64,000 bases of DNA from Niabella agricola (GCF_021538615.1 NZ_JAJHIZ010000003.1:3782001-3846000); one strand, 5' to 3'. Numbered from the stretch's first letter, positions 25,838 through 35,063 are shown. Notes: generated by a model not told the origin, from the letters alone. Numbers and translations: made by a program.

Positions 25838-28800
25838 TTATTCTGATAATTTTTCAGCCTTATTGATCTTAACCGGGCGGATCCTTTCCTGCAGCCACTG
25901 GAAGATCACAAACAGCACCGGTATGACTAATAACCCAAGGATGGTACCAATCAACAGGCCGGAGGCCGCACCGGTGGCAATGGAGCGGTTACCAATGGCA
26001 CCGATACCGGTTGCATATACCAGGGGCATCATACCGGCGATAAATGCAAAGGAGGTCATGAGAATGGGGCGCAACCTTGCCTTCGCTGCGTTGATGGCGG
26101 CCATGGGAATGCTCTCTCCTCTGTGCCGGCGCTGCACCCCAAATTCCACGATCAGGATTGCATTTTTGGCGAGCAGCCCCACCAGCATGATCAACGCGAT
26201 CTGGAAATAGATATTGTTTTCAAGCCCGAATAACCACTGCCCCAGGTAGGCGCCCATTACCCCCATGGGCAGGGAAATAATTACCGAAAGCGGGATGATA
26301 TAGCTTTCATACTGGGCGCTGAGAATAAAGTATACAAATACAAGACTCAATGCAAAGATGATCAGCGTTTGCGAACCGGCATTGATTTCTTCTCTTGTTA
26401 AACCGGAATAGTCGATTCCATAACTGGTGGAAAGCGTGGTCTGGGCTACTTCCTGTACCGCTTTGATGGCATCTCCCGTACTGTAACCGGGGTTGGTAGC
26501 CCCCGTAAGATCGGCAGAAGAGAACAGGTTGAAACGGGTAACGGACTGTGGACCGTAAACGCGTTCCAGTGTTACAAACTGTGATACTGGTGCCATTTGA
26601 CCACTTCCTGTTTTGATAAAAAAGGAATTCAGGCTGTTGATGTCCATCCTTGCTTCGGGCAGGGCCTGCACCATTACGCGGTACTGCTTACCGTATTTTG
26701 TAAAATCTGCGGCGTAGATGCCACCGATATAACCCTGCATGGTAGATAACAGACTGCTTACCGATACACCAGCCTCGCTGGCTTTTGGTACATTGATCAC
26801 CATTTCATATTGCGGATACTTGGTGTTGAATGATGTTTGTGCAAACTGGATTTCCGGGCGCTTCATCAACTCGCCGATAAAGCGCTGAGCGGTTCCATCC
26901 AGTTCACTGATCGACTGTCCGCCTTTGTTGAGTAGGGAAAGCTGAAAACCGGCGCTGTTACCAAAACCCGGTACGCTGGGTGGACTAAAGAAGATCATCC
27001 TGGAGTCCGGTATGGTAGCGCCTACACCAAATAATTGTTTGGTGATATCATCCACACTTTGTCCCTTTGCGGAATTCCGGTCTTTAAACGGCGCCAGTTT
27101 GATAAAGGCAAGCCCGTAGTTGCTTCCCGAACCGGAGATCAGGCTTCGCCCGGTGCTGAAAGTAACGCCCTGTACTCCGGGTATTTTTGCGGCTTTGGCG
27201 GTAAGCTCTTTCATAGCCTGGTAAGTACGGTCCATGGTAGCACTGGGCGGCAGCTCCACGTTGCCGAATATAATACCCCGGTCTTCCGCAGGTACAAAGC
27301 CGGTTGGCGTCTTTTTGCTGATGAAAAGAATCAGACCCATTGAAGCCACCAGGATAATCAGCGTAACCCATTTATGACGGATAAGAAAAATGAACGCTTT
27401 TCCGTAACGTGTGGTCATTGCCGTAAAAGCCGCATTGAAACTGGCAAAAAAGCGCTGGAGGAAATTTTTCTTTTTATGTTCATGATCTTCCGGATGCGGC
27501 CGCAGGAGTAGCGCACAGAGTGCAGGACTGAGGGAAAGCGCGTTTACTGCGGAGATAAGAATGGCTATGATCAGTGTAATACCGAACTGTTTATAGAATA
27601 CACCGGTAGGACCACTGATAAAGGTTACAGGAATAAACACCGCAGCCATTACAAGAGTAATGGAGATGATGGCGCCCGTGATTTCGTGCATGGCATCCAT
27701 GGTAGCTTTTTTGGGATCCCGTTCCCCGTGATCCATTTTGGCGTGGACGGCCTCTACCACTACGATGGCATCGTCCACAACGATACCGATGGCCAGCACC
27801 AATGCAAACAGGGTCAGCAGGTTTAATGAAAAGCCCATCAGGTTCAGGAAGAAAAAGGTACCTATAATGGATACCGGAACGGCAATAGCCGGGATGAGCG
27901 TAGAGCGGAAATCCTGCAGGAAGATGTACACGACAATAAATACCAGGATAAAGGCTTCCACCAGGGTGTGAATGACCTTTTCGATAGAGGCTTCCAGAAA
28001 CTCGTTGGTATCATAATTGATCACATAGCCGATTCCCTGTGGTAGTGTTTTTTCGGTCTCTTTCAGATATTTTTTTATATCCACGATGATTTGCTGGGCA
28101 TTAGACCCGGGTGTCTGGAAGATGCCCATACTGATACCGGGGTTTCCGGAGCTTTCGCCTACACCAGCATAAGACAGGGCATCCAGTTTTACGGTGGCTA
28201 CATCTTTCAGCCGTAAAAACGCACCTTGCCCAAGCGATTTGATGATGATGTTATCGTATTGTTCTTTTTCGTTGAATTTGCCTTTGTACTTGATCACATA
28301 TTCAAAGGCGCTTCCGCTGTTCTGCCCCACAGATCCTGCTGCGGCTTCCAGGCTCTGGCTATTGATGGCGGCGGTTACATCACTGGGCTGGATGCCATAT
28401 GCGGCCAGCTTTTGCGGATCCAGCCAGATACGCATCGAGTACGACTTTCCACCGAATACGGTGGCATCGCCCACTCCGTAGATCCGTTTGATACCGGGAA
28501 TCACGTTAATATCGAGGTAGTTTTGCAGGAATACATCATTGAGCTCCTTATTAGTGGTATAAAAGGTAAGGAACATCAGGGCGCTGGTCTGCTGCTTTTG
28601 AGTTACCACCCCAGCCCTTGTTACCTCGGCTGGCAGCAGAGGCGTGGCGCGCGCCACACGGTTCTGTACGTTTACCGCAGCAATGTCCGGGTCAATACCC
28701 TGTTTAAAGAATACGTTGATGGTGGCACTACCGTCATTACCCGCGGTGGAAGTAATATAATCCATCCCCTCCACGCCGTTCACCTGTTCTTCAATAGGAA

Positions 28801-28987
28801 TGATTACACTTTTTTGTACGGTTTCGGCATTGGCGCCGGTATAGGTTGCCCGCACGTTTACCGTGGGCGGGGCAATATCTGGATACTGTGTTACGGGCAG
28901 GGAAATGACTCCCAGTATCCCCAGTAATACAAGTATTACGGAGATCACCGTAGACAGGATCGGTCGGTTGATAAATGTTTTAATCAT
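25838..28987 (-). CDS. RND multidrug efflux permease (AcrB/MexB, HAE1 type)
   Basis: A 1049-aa inner-membrane proton/drug antiporter of the hydrophobe/amphiphile efflux-1 family. It begins MIKTFINRPILSTVISVILVLLG, the standard first helix, and has two large periplasmic loops with 12 membrane helices. The proton-relay motif in helix 4 is intact (IGIVVDDAIVVVEAV, two adjacent aspartates). FVPAEDRG after helix 7 and the GLLAKNAILIVEF repeat near the end are further family markers. The 3-bp gap from the adaptor gene shows co-transcription. Likely substrates are hydrophobic drugs, detergents or bile-like compounds. Confidence 0.96.
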   Translation of the reverse strand: MIKTFINRPILSTVISVILVLLGILGVISLPVTQYPDIAPPTVNVRATYTGANAETVQKSVIIPIEEQVNGVEGMDYITSTAGNDGSATINVFFKQGIDPDIAAVNVQNRVARATPLLPAEVTRAGVVTQKQQTSALMFLTFYTTNKELNDVFLQNYLDINVIPGIKRIYGVGDATVFGGKSYSMRIWLDPQKLAAYGIQPSDVTAAINSQSLEAAAGSVGQNSGSAFEYVIKYKGKFNEKEQYDNIIIKSLGQGAFLRLKDVATVKLDALSYAGVGESSGNPGISMGIFQTPGSNAQQIIVDIKKYLKETEKTLPQGIGYVINYDTNEFLEASIEKVIHTLVEAFILVFIVVYIFLQDFRSTLIPAIAVPVSIIGTFFFLNLMGFSLNLLTLFALVLAIGIVVDDAIVVVEAVHAKMDHGERDPKKATMDAMHEITGAIISITLVMAAVFIPVTFISGPTGVFYKQFGITLIIAILISAVNALSLSPALCALLLRPHPEDHEHKKKNFLQRFFASFNAAFTAMTTRYGKAFIFLIRHKWVTLIILVASMGLILFISKKTPTGFVPAEDRGIIFGNVELPPSATMDRTYQAMKELTAKAAKIPGVQGVTFSTGRSLISGSGSNYGLAFIKLAPFKDRNSAKGQSVDDITKQLFGVGATIPDSRMIFFSPPSVPGFGNSAGFQLSLLNKGGQSISELDGTAQRFIGELMKRPEIQFAQTSFNTKYPQYEMVINVPKASEAGVSVSSLLSTMQGYIGGIYAADFTKYGKQYRVMVQALPEARMDINSLNSFFIKTGSGQMAPVSQFVTLERVYGPQSVTRFNLFSSADLTGATNPGYSTGDAIKAVQEVAQTTLSTSYGIDYSGLTREEINAGSQTLIIFALSLVFVYFILSAQYESYIIPLSVIISLPMGVMGAYLGQWLFGLENNIYFQIALIMLVGLLAKNAILIVEFGVQRRHRGESIPMAAINAAKARLRPILMTSFAFIAGMMPLVYATGIGAIGNRSIATGAASGLLIGTILGLLVIPVLFVIFQWLQERIRPVKINKAEKLSE

Positions 28988-28990
28988 GTG

Positions 28991-30187
28991 TTAAAAAACA
29001 GGTTTAATGGCGTTAGTAATACTGTCAAAATCAGCAGGACGGGGTATTATAGCGGCACCGTTCCGCAATCCGCCCACGCCGGCTGCGATAATGGTATCAC
29101 CCTTGTTAACACCTCCACCCAGCAGGGCCATGTTGTTAATACGGTCCAGAACGCCTACAACCACTGAGTTTACGGTGTCTTTACCTACTTTATATACATA
29201 AATAATTCCCTGTTGCTCAAAAGTGGCGGCCTCCGGAACGGCCAAAACATCAGTATAGGTTTTAGGGATTTTGATGGTGCCGCTGTTTCCGTTTGCCAGT
29301 AATCTTCCCTGGTTGGGGAAGGATACGCGGAAGAGAATGGTTCCGGTATTCGGATCAATCTGGCCGGTAACGGCTTTTACCTTTCCTTTTTGGCCATATT
29401 CAGATCCATTGGCAAGTTCCAGTGAAACAGGGGGAATGTTATTGAGCTTTTGCGCAACTGTTAGCCCCGGTGTTTGTTCCAGGAAGCTCAGGTATTCTTT
29501 TTCGTTCATTGAAAAGTAGGCATAGATCTCGCTCACGTCGGAAACCGTGGTAAGGGGCGTAGGATCTGTAGGTCCTACCAGGCTACCTACCCGTAACGGC
29601 AGTTTACCCACAATACCGTCGATAGGGCTGCGGATGATGGAATATTCCACATTGGCCGCCGCGCTGCGATAATTGGCCTGCGCCTGGCCACGGTTGGCCC
29701 TCGCCTGCACCAGCTGACTTTGAGCAGAACGCAGGTTCGCTTTTGCCGTTTCGAGTTGCACATTGCTAATGATGTTTTTTTCCACCAGCGGTGTTAGTTT
29801 ATTAACTTCTACCTGCGCAGCATTAACATTGGCCTCTGCCGTGCTGATGCTGGCTTCTGCTGCATTCACGCCGCTTTTGGCTGCATCTGCGGTTTGCGAA
29901 AGGGTATTGGTCTCCAGACGGAACAGTACCTGCCCTTTGCGAACGGCCTGTCCCTCGTCTACGAGTACTTCTTTAATATATCCGGATATTTTTGCGCGCA
30001 CATCATTGTTGTTGCGCCCCTGGATGCTTGCCGGGTATGCACTGTAGCCGGTAACGGTTTTTACCGGTACGGTAATTACAGGGTATGGCCTTGCGGCATT
30101 AGGATTGGGTGCTTGTTTTTTTCCTCCACAGGCAGCCAGGAGAAGGATAACGAGGCTGCTTGCTGCAAAACGGGTCTTTGTATTCAT
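28991..30187 (-). CDS. RND periplasmic adaptor (membrane fusion protein)
   Basis: A 398-aa lipoprotein of the AcrA/MexA type that joins the permease and the outer-membrane channel. The lipobox LLAAC gives C20 as the lipidated residue. The lipoyl half-motif NNDVRAKISGYIKEVLVDEGQ is followed by a long alpha-helical hairpin rich in A/N/Q (residues about 100-170), then SIIRSPIDGIVGKLPLRVG, the returning half of the lipoyl domain. It lies 16 bp after the MarR-type regulator and 3 bp before the permease. Confidence 0.95.
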   Translation of the reverse strand: MNTKTRFAASSLVILLLAACGGKKQAPNPNAARPYPVITVPVKTVTGYSAYPASIQGRNNNDVRAKISGYIKEVLVDEGQAVRKGQVLFRLETNTLSQTADAAKSGVNAAEASISTAEANVNAAQVEVNKLTPLVEKNIISNVQLETAKANLRSAQSQLVQARANRGQAQANYRSAAANVEYSIIRSPIDGIVGKLPLRVGSLVGPTDPTPLTTVSDVSEIYAYFSMNEKEYLSFLEQTPGLTVAQKLNNIPPVSLELANGSEYGQKGKVKAVTGQIDPNTGTILFRVSFPNQGRLLANGNSGTIKIPKTYTDVLAVPEAATFEQQGIIYVYKVGKDTVNSVVVGVLDRINNMALLGGGVNKGDTIIAAGVGGLRNGAAIIPRPADFDSITNAIKPVF

Positions 30188-30203
30188 AAATCCTGATTTC
30201 GGG

Positions 30204-30665
30204 TTATTGGTGTAAACTTTTTACGGTGCTTTCTACGGTTCTGATATGTTTATCTAAAATAGTTATGTACTGGTTGATCCCTTTGATGACCTGCTCGTTG
30301 GGATGTTTTACCTGCTTATTGCATTGTACCATCCGCTGCATAAGCTCTTTTTCGCGCACCAGCTTTTCGAGGATATTACCAAAGCGGATGCCCATGAATT
30401 TGGGATTGATGCGGTAATACCGCTTCCGCGAATCAATGGGGGTAATATACTCCACATATTTGTTCTGTACCAGCATTTGCAGGCTGTTGGATAACGAGCT
30501 CTTGCTAACGTTAAATTTTTCAAGCAGTTCATCAAACGTATAGCCGTCTGTTTTCAGGTCGATCATCATATATACATAGATCTTGGCATTCAGCGGCGGA
30601 AGCCCATAAAGGTTCCCGTAGAAGGTGACCATATCCTGATAAAGTTCTTTTTTTGTTGCTACCAT
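30204..30665 (-). CDS. GbsR/MarR-family transcriptional regulator
   Basis: A 153-aa winged-helix regulator. The DNA-binding region covers about residues 35-80 (YTFDELLEKFNVSKSSLSNSLQMLVQNKYVEY) with the wing DSRKRYYRINP. The C-terminal half is a coiled dimerisation helix. It is the first gene of the efflux operon and most likely represses it, with release by a pump substrate. Two inverted repeats lie between the -33 and -7 boxes of the predicted promoter 12-53 bp upstream, suitable for autorepression. Confidence 0.88.
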   Translation of the reverse strand: MVATKKELYQDMVTFYGNLYGLPPLNAKIYVYMMIDLKTDGYTFDELLEKFNVSKSSLSNSLQMLVQNKYVEYITPIDSRKRYYRINPKFMGIRFGNILEKLVREKELMQRMVQCNKQVKHPNEQVIKGINQYITILDKHIRTVESTVKSLHQ

Positions 30666-30676
30666 AATTTATAAAA

Positions 30677-30718
30677 CGAACTGCAAATTTATAGTTAGTT
30701 CGGTAAAATACGAACAAA
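30677..30718 (-). promoter_or_regulatory. Promoter and operator of the MarR/RND operon
   Basis: On the minus strand, TTTG (30715-30718) and TAAATTTG (30684-30691, exact TAnnTTTG) are separated by 23 nt, slightly more than the usual 19-21. GTTCG-N8-CGAAC (30698-30715) sits between the two boxes, and CGAACT (30677-30682) with AGTTCG (30697-30702) forms a second overlapping inverted repeat. This is a typical layout for a repressor-controlled promoter. Confidence 0.55.
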
Positions 30719-30813
30719 CAGGTGTTGAAAGTTCCTTAAATCGCTTTTTCCTGCGAAGGTGTATTAACAACAGACGCGTCTAAAAGTTTGATTATGAGAT
30801 GTTATTTCTCCAG

Positions 30814-31725
30814 CTATTCCAGCATGGATTTTATAAACGGTAAAATAGTTTGGTAAGCGGTGTCTTCCACCCAATGAAACTCCGGTTGTTTTTTAAACCA
30901 GGTCAGCTGTCGTTTGGCATAACGCCGGGTGTTTTGTTGCAGGAGGGCAATGGCCTGTTCGCGGCTCAGTGTTCCGTCAAAATATTGAAATAGTTCCTGG
31001 TAACCTACGGTTTGCAGGGCATTCAGTCGGCGCAGGGGTAAAAGGCCGCGGACTTCTGCCTCCAGCCCTGCCTCCATCATGTTAAGTACCCGTTGGTTAA
31101 TCCGTTCATAAAGCAGGGGCCTTGGGAGTTCGAGCCCTATACAGATCGTTTCAAAAGGACGGCGTTGTTTGGTTTGAGACTGGAATTCAAGAATCGACCG
31201 GCCGGTGGCCTCCACTACTTCCAGTGCGCGCATCATCCGCTGCGGATTCTGCATTTCACCTTTTGACGCAAACAGCGGATCTTTTTTTTGCAGTTGCTGT
31301 TGCAGCCAGCCCAGCCCAAGGGTTTCATAGCTGCTGATGATTTCGCTCCGGAGGTCGGCTGCAACGGCTGGTACGGGATCCAATCCTTCCAGCAGGGCCT
31401 TTATATAGAGGCCCGTGCCGCCGGTAACTACAACAACCGGGTGTTGACGGAACAGAGTGTCCAGCAATTGCAGTGCATAGGTTTCATAAATGGCTGCGCT
31501 CATTTCTTCGTGAACGCTGTGTGATGCAATAAAATAATGAGGAACAGCCTGTAATTCTGCTTCCGAAGGGCGGGCCACACCTATGGATAACTCTTTAAAA
31601 CACTGACGGCTGTCGGCAGAAAGAATCACCGTATTGAGCTGCCGGGCAACCTCGATGGCCACGGCGGTTTTACCAACAGCAGTGGGACCAGCAATTACAA
31701 CGAGAACATTTTTATGAAGCGGCAT
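30814..31725 (-). CDS. miaA: tRNA dimethylallyltransferase
   Basis: MiaA transfers a dimethylallyl group to N6 of adenosine 37 in tRNAs reading codons that start with U. The protein is 303 aa, the normal length. The P-loop GPTAVGKT is at residues 13-20, SADSRQ follows as the conserved second motif, and VTGGTGLYIKALLEGL and RRYAKRQLTWFK are family markers. The gene is apparently monocistronic, 119 bp after the pRiA4b-like gene on the same strand. Confidence 0.96.
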   Translation of the reverse strand: MPLHKNVLVVIAGPTAVGKTAVAIEVARQLNTVILSADSRQCFKELSIGVARPSEAELQAVPHYFIASHSVHEEMSAAIYETYALQLLDTLFRQHPVVVVTGGTGLYIKALLEGLDPVPAVAADLRSEIISSYETLGLGWLQQQLQKKDPLFASKGEMQNPQRMMRALEVVEATGRSILEFQSQTKQRRPFETICIGLELPRPLLYERINQRVLNMMEAGLEAEVRGLLPLRRLNALQTVGYQELFQYFDGTLSREQAIALLQQNTRRYAKRQLTWFKKQPEFHWVEDTAYQTILPFIKSMLE

Positions 31726-31844
31726 TTGCGAACAGGCAATAGTGAATAGGCGTGGGTAATAGTAAAAGAGTGTAGGGTTTGCCAGTACTAGACTTCCGGG
31801 GCATCAGTTATAGTTTACCTCGTCCTGGTCGTACCAGTCATCTG

Positions 31845-32420
31845 CTAATCCTCCAGGCCATCGTTATAATCTTCTACGCCTTCACCTTCATCAATACCTA
31901 CATCTTCTCCGTCTTCGCCCTTTTCTCCAAAACCTTCGGCAGACCGGGTAAGATCATATTTCTCTTCAATATCGGCAAATTTCTCGCCCAACAGGCCTTT
32001 CGTGCCGTATTGCTTGGGACTGATTCCTTCAGTACGGGTAATTTTCGGGTAATCGACCGCAGCACTGCCATCTTTTGAAACGTTGATCAGTTCGATGAGA
32101 AAATCCCAGTGCTTCTGGAAATCGTAACTATAGGTAAAGCGCTGGTTCGTGTTTTTTATTTCGGAACCGATGGTTGTTGTGCGCATCAATAGCGGTGCTA
32201 CCTTATAATTTCTATCGGGATATACTTCCAGGGTAATTTCGCGGCCCTTTTGCCACTGATCATTGCTCCTGAAAAAAGTAGCCTGGTGCTTATTGTCAAA
32301 ATCGAATGCCTTGAGAATCGTTCCGTGCAGGTCAAAAAAAGTTTGGGTATGCAGCACCGCAATATCTCTGTAGATACTGTCATCCTCTTCAAAATATACC
32401 CTGAATTTTAAAATAGCCAT
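31845..32420 (-). CDS. pRiA4b ORF-3-like protein
   Basis: A 191-aa protein with the start MAILKFRVYFEEDDSIYRDIAVLHTQ... and FDLHGTILKAFDFDNKH, the pattern of the plasmid pRiA4b ORF-3 domain (also labelled IS1096 passenger TnpR-like), followed by an acidic, glycine-rich tail (EGEGVEDYNDGLED). The family name does not imply a resolvase; the function is unknown and the copies in Bacteroidota are chromosomal and not linked to transposases. The ATG at 32420 is chosen; a TACCTTCG box directly upstream resembles a -7 element with a very short leader. Confidence 0.78.
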   Translation of the reverse strand: MAILKFRVYFEEDDSIYRDIAVLHTQTFFDLHGTILKAFDFDNKHQATFFRSNDQWQKGREITLEVYPDRNYKVAPLLMRTTTIGSEIKNTNQRFTYSYDFQKHWDFLIELINVSKDGSAAVDYPKITRTEGISPKQYGTKGLLGEKFADIEEKYDLTRSAEGFGEKGEDGEDVGIDEGEGVEDYNDGLED

Positions 32421-33354
32421 AATTCGAAGGTACAAAGAATCTCGTAATCCTGGGTAGAACTTATCGCTCACCACCGGGCAAAAGCGCCTGATGATTCAAC
32501 AGCTTTTCAAAACAGGTACGGGTGCAGATAGGGCCAACGCTCTTGTGGAGCGGGGCCATCGGTTACCTACAGCATGCAGATCTGTATAGAATTAATGCTT
32601 CGGGCGATAGTAATAGCCGCAGATCAGGAACAACCGCTAAAATATTTGTTCCTCCGCAATCCGAGCAGGGGCCCTGCTTTGATCATGATGATGGAACGCA
32701 ATATATAAAGCGTTCGTTTGTTGCGCGCTACCGGTCAATGGGAGACAAGGGATTCCGGTTTTTAAAAGCATGGAATGGGTGCCGGATGTATTAAGGCAGG
32801 ATGCGGTTATAGGTTTAAAAGCCTGGGCTGCAGGAGCAAGGCCGTTACGGGCACCGCTACCGGCAACGATGCGTTACTTTTTAAACCGGATTGCTGCAAA
32901 TATCCCGATGCTGTACAGGAACAAAAATGCTCCGAATATGGTCAATAGGTTGGTCATCGTGTATAGTTTGTATGATAACATTTTCAAGAACCGGGCCAAA
33001 CCTCCCCGGTCCGGACTTGACCCCGGTCATGCTTCGCCGAACAGGTGCCGGAGTGCCTTGAATGTGCCGTTGCACCCGATGAAGCGCGGTTATGCCCCCA
33101 CTCCAAATCAACAAATCACTGGTAATATACAGCCTTTTATTTCCTAAAAGGCCCCGGGCAGTATGCCGGAATCGTTGTGCAACGCCCGCGTTTTTAATTT
33201 TTTTTAAGAAAAATGAACGGGAAGTAAAGCGCAGATTTGCCGGCTTTCGAAAACGTTGTCTTAAAAAATGAAACAGATCCGGCCCCGGCACAGAAACATT
33301 TAATATTTTTAGGGCATTGTGTACAGGATCTTAAATATAAACTTGATTAGAAAT
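32421..33354. other. Long region with almost no coding signal
   Basis: About 930 bp lie between two genes that diverge. Several open frames of 90-136 codons exist on both strands but overlap one another, have odd composition and resemble nothing I know. I see one possible small membrane peptide (32874-32957) and a short hairpin GCCTTTT/AAAAGGC at 33132-33152. The GC-rich stretch at 32995-33110 looks different from its surroundings and may be the remnant of an inserted or decayed element. Confidence 0.5.
32874..32957 (-). CDS. Possible 27-aa single-helix membrane peptide
   Basis: An ATG at 32957 opens a 27-codon frame whose product is a charged-end transmembrane helix: M-T-N, then about 19 hydrophobic residues (LLTIFGAFLFLYSIGIFAA), then I-R-F-K-K and stop. 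The composition and positive-inside tail fit small bacterial membrane proteins (comparable in size to KdpF), but there is no kdp operon here and no clear ribosome site, so it may be chance. Confidence 0.35.
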   Translation of the reverse strand: MTNLLTIFGAFLFLYSIGIFAAIRFKK

Positions 33355-34197
33355 ATGAAACGATTTGCGTTGCTTTTTTTGTTGGTAGCTGGTATAACGG
33401 TTGGTGCAAATGCCCAGGGAACAGCTAAACGGCCGGATCCACAGCCGGCAGCAGATACTAAAGAATCTTTTAAGCTGGGGATGGCCGGCTATACCTTTGC
33501 AAAATTTGGTCTGGATACAGCATTGCAAACCCTGCAGCGGGCAGATGTACACTATCTCTGTATTAAAGATTTTCACCTGCCTTTCAACAGTACAGATGAA
33601 CAAATAGCGGCTTTTCATCAAAAGCTGAAAGACAAAGGAGTTACCGGTTATGGGGTAGGGCCTATTTATATGAAAACGGAAGCAGAGGTAGACCGGGCAT
33701 TTGAATATGCCAAAAGAGTGGGCGTGAAACTAATCGTAGGCGTGCCCAATTATGAATTGTTGCCTTATGTAAATAAAAAGGTAAAGGAATATGATATGAA
33801 ATACGCCATCCACCTGCACGGGCCGGATATGCCCTTGTACCCGGATGCGGACGATGTTTGGAAAAATGTAAAAAACCTGGATCCGCGTGTGGGGATGTGT
33901 CTGGATATCGGTCATGATACCCGCAATGGAAAGGACGCGGTTGCGGATCTGAAAAAATACCATACCCGGGTGTTTGATATACACCTGAAAGACGTTACCG
34001 GGCCTACAAAGCAGGGGTATTCTGTAGAAGTGGGAAGGGGCATTATCAATTTTCCCGCTTTTGTAAAAATGCTGCGCCAGGTGGGCTATACCGGTGTGGT
34101 AAGCCTGGAACACGAGCGGAATATGGATAATCCGTTTATGGGCATCGCTGAATCCGTAGGATATTTCAGGGCGATGATCGTGGCTACGAAGAAGTAG
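33355..34197 (+). CDS. Exported sugar phosphate isomerase/epimerase-like TIM-barrel protein
   Basis: A 280-aa protein of the xylose isomerase-like AP endonuclease 2 superfamily. Residues 1-20 form a signal peptide (VGANAQG). The barrel contains KLGMAGYTFAKFGLDTAL, DFHLPFN, YAIHLHGPDMPLYP, MCLDIGHDTRNG and FDIHLKDVTG, with the usual metal-binding H, E and D positions, and ends SLEHERNMDNP. Exported members of this family are frequent in Bacteroidota and of unknown substrate, likely carbohydrates. The ATG at 33355 is selected because it starts the signal peptide. The gene stands alone. Confidence 0.9.
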   Translation: MKRFALLFLLVAGITVGANAQGTAKRPDPQPAADTKESFKLGMAGYTFAKFGLDTALQTLQRADVHYLCIKDFHLPFNSTDEQIAAFHQKLKDKGVTGYGVGPIYMKTEAEVDRAFEYAKRVGVKLIVGVPNYELLPYVNKKVKEYDMKYAIHLHGPDMPLYPDADDVWKNVKNLDPRVGMCLDIGHDTRNGKDAVADLKKYHTRVFDIHLKDVTGPTKQGYSVEVGRGIINFPAFVKMLRQVGYTGVVSLEHERNMDNPFMGIAESVGYFRAMIVATKK

Positions 34198-34209
34198 CAG
34201 TCAGTTTTT

Positions 34210-34337
34210 GGCTGTCAGCCATTAGCATTCCGTGCTCGGTCTTCAGTTGACACTGAGCACTAAAGGCTGATTGCTGACAGCCGAATGAATTTTGGCCAGG
34301 CTGATCGCTAGTGGCTAACAGCTGATAGCGATCAGCC
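34210..34337. repeat. Two palindromic hairpins of the GCTGATNGC repeat family
   Basis: GGCTGTCAGC (34210-34219) pairs with GCTGACAGCC (34273-34282) and encloses a smaller GTGCTC/GAGCAC stem. A second hairpin has a perfect 11-bp stem, GGCTGATCGCT (34299-34309) with AGCGATCAGCC (34327-34337). Similar GCTGATAGC-type words occur at 14270-14290 and 44400-44440. There is no T-run, so these look like dispersed palindromic repeats rather than terminators. Confidence 0.6.
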
Positions 34338-34344
34338 CCAAGCC

Positions 34345-34379
34345 CTTCAGAATTTCTTCAAAACTCCTGCGTACTTTTG
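34345..34379 (+). promoter_or_regulatory. Direct repeat and -7 box upstream of the two-component system
   Basis: CTTCA at 34345-34349 and 34356-34360 repeat with an 11-bp period (CTTCAGAATTT-CTTCAAAA), as OmpR-type regulators prefer. The -7 box TACTTTTG (34372-34379) matches TAnnTTTG and starts 27 bp after the first repeat. The ATG follows at 34386, so the mRNA would be nearly leaderless. The same arrangement is found at 36430. Confidence 0.6.
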
Positions 34380-34385
34380 CGGAGG

Positions 34386-35060
34386 ATGAAAATTTTAATC
34401 GTCGAGGATAATATTGCGTTGTCTGCCAGCATCCGGGATTACCTGGAAACGGAACACTTTATTTGCGAATGCGCGTTTGGAGTAGATGAGGCAAGGGAAA
34501 AATTATCCGTCTTCACTTACGACTTTATTTTACTGGATATGATGCTTCCGGACGGCGACGGGCTGGAGGTACTCCGTTTTATAAAAGCTGAAAAGATCGT
34601 CAGCAATGTGTTGATCATATCTGCACGCGATGCACTGGATGATAAGATTAACGGACTGGAAGGCGGGGCAGATGACTATATTACCAAGCCCTTTCACCTG
34701 CCGGAACTGCACGCTAGGTTGCGCGCCATGTACCGACGAAACAGCCTTCAGGGCAGTCATATTGTTACGGCTAATGAAATAGAGCTCAATACCAATACCA
34801 TTGAAGCAAGGGTGCATTCCCTATTGCTGGATATTACGCCAAAAGAGTTTGATCTGCTGTTGTATTTTATTGTAAATAAGGACCGGGTGCTTTCCCGGCA
34901 GGCCATCGCCACCCATCTCTGGGGCGATTATACCGACAACCTGGCGAACTTTGACTTTATTTATCAGCATATCAAGAACCTGCGCAAAAAGATTGCCGCG
35001 GCAAACGGGAATGACTATATTGAGACCGTGTATGGCCTGGGGTACCGTTTTAAACTCTGA
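34386..35060 (+). CDS. OmpR-family response regulator
   Basis: A 224-aa response regulator. The receiver has the acidic pair in VEDN, the phospho-acceptor D51 in LLDMMLPDGDG, and the conserved lysine in ITKPFHLPEL. The C-terminal winged helix is of the OmpR type (TPKEFDLLLYFIVNKDRVLSR, LRKKIAA, ETVYGLGYRF). The ATG at 34386 starts exactly at MKILIVEDN. It lies 3 bp before the histidine kinase and upstream of an RND efflux operon, which it probably activates through the CTTCA direct repeats. Confidence 0.95.
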   Translation: MKILIVEDNIALSASIRDYLETEHFICECAFGVDEAREKLSVFTYDFILLDMMLPDGDGLEVLRFIKAEKIVSNVLIISARDALDDKINGLEGGADDYITKPFHLPELHARLRAMYRRNSLQGSHIVTANEIELNTNTIEARVHSLLLDITPKEFDLLLYFIVNKDRVLSRQAIATHLWGDYTDNLANFDFIYQHIKNLRKKIAAANGNDYIETVYGLGYRFKL

Positions 35061-35063
35061 CAC

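Noticed and set aside
31845-32420. pRiA4b ORF-3-like gene as evidence of a mobile element
   Set aside because: The family label comes from a plasmid and an IS passenger gene, but no transposase, inverted repeats or target duplication are nearby; chromosomal copies are common.
32491-33291. Several open frames of 30-136 codons on both strands between the pRiA4b-like gene and the TIM-barrel gene
   Set aside because: They overlap each other, lack recognisable domains and consistent composition; only the 27-residue membrane frame looked protein-like.
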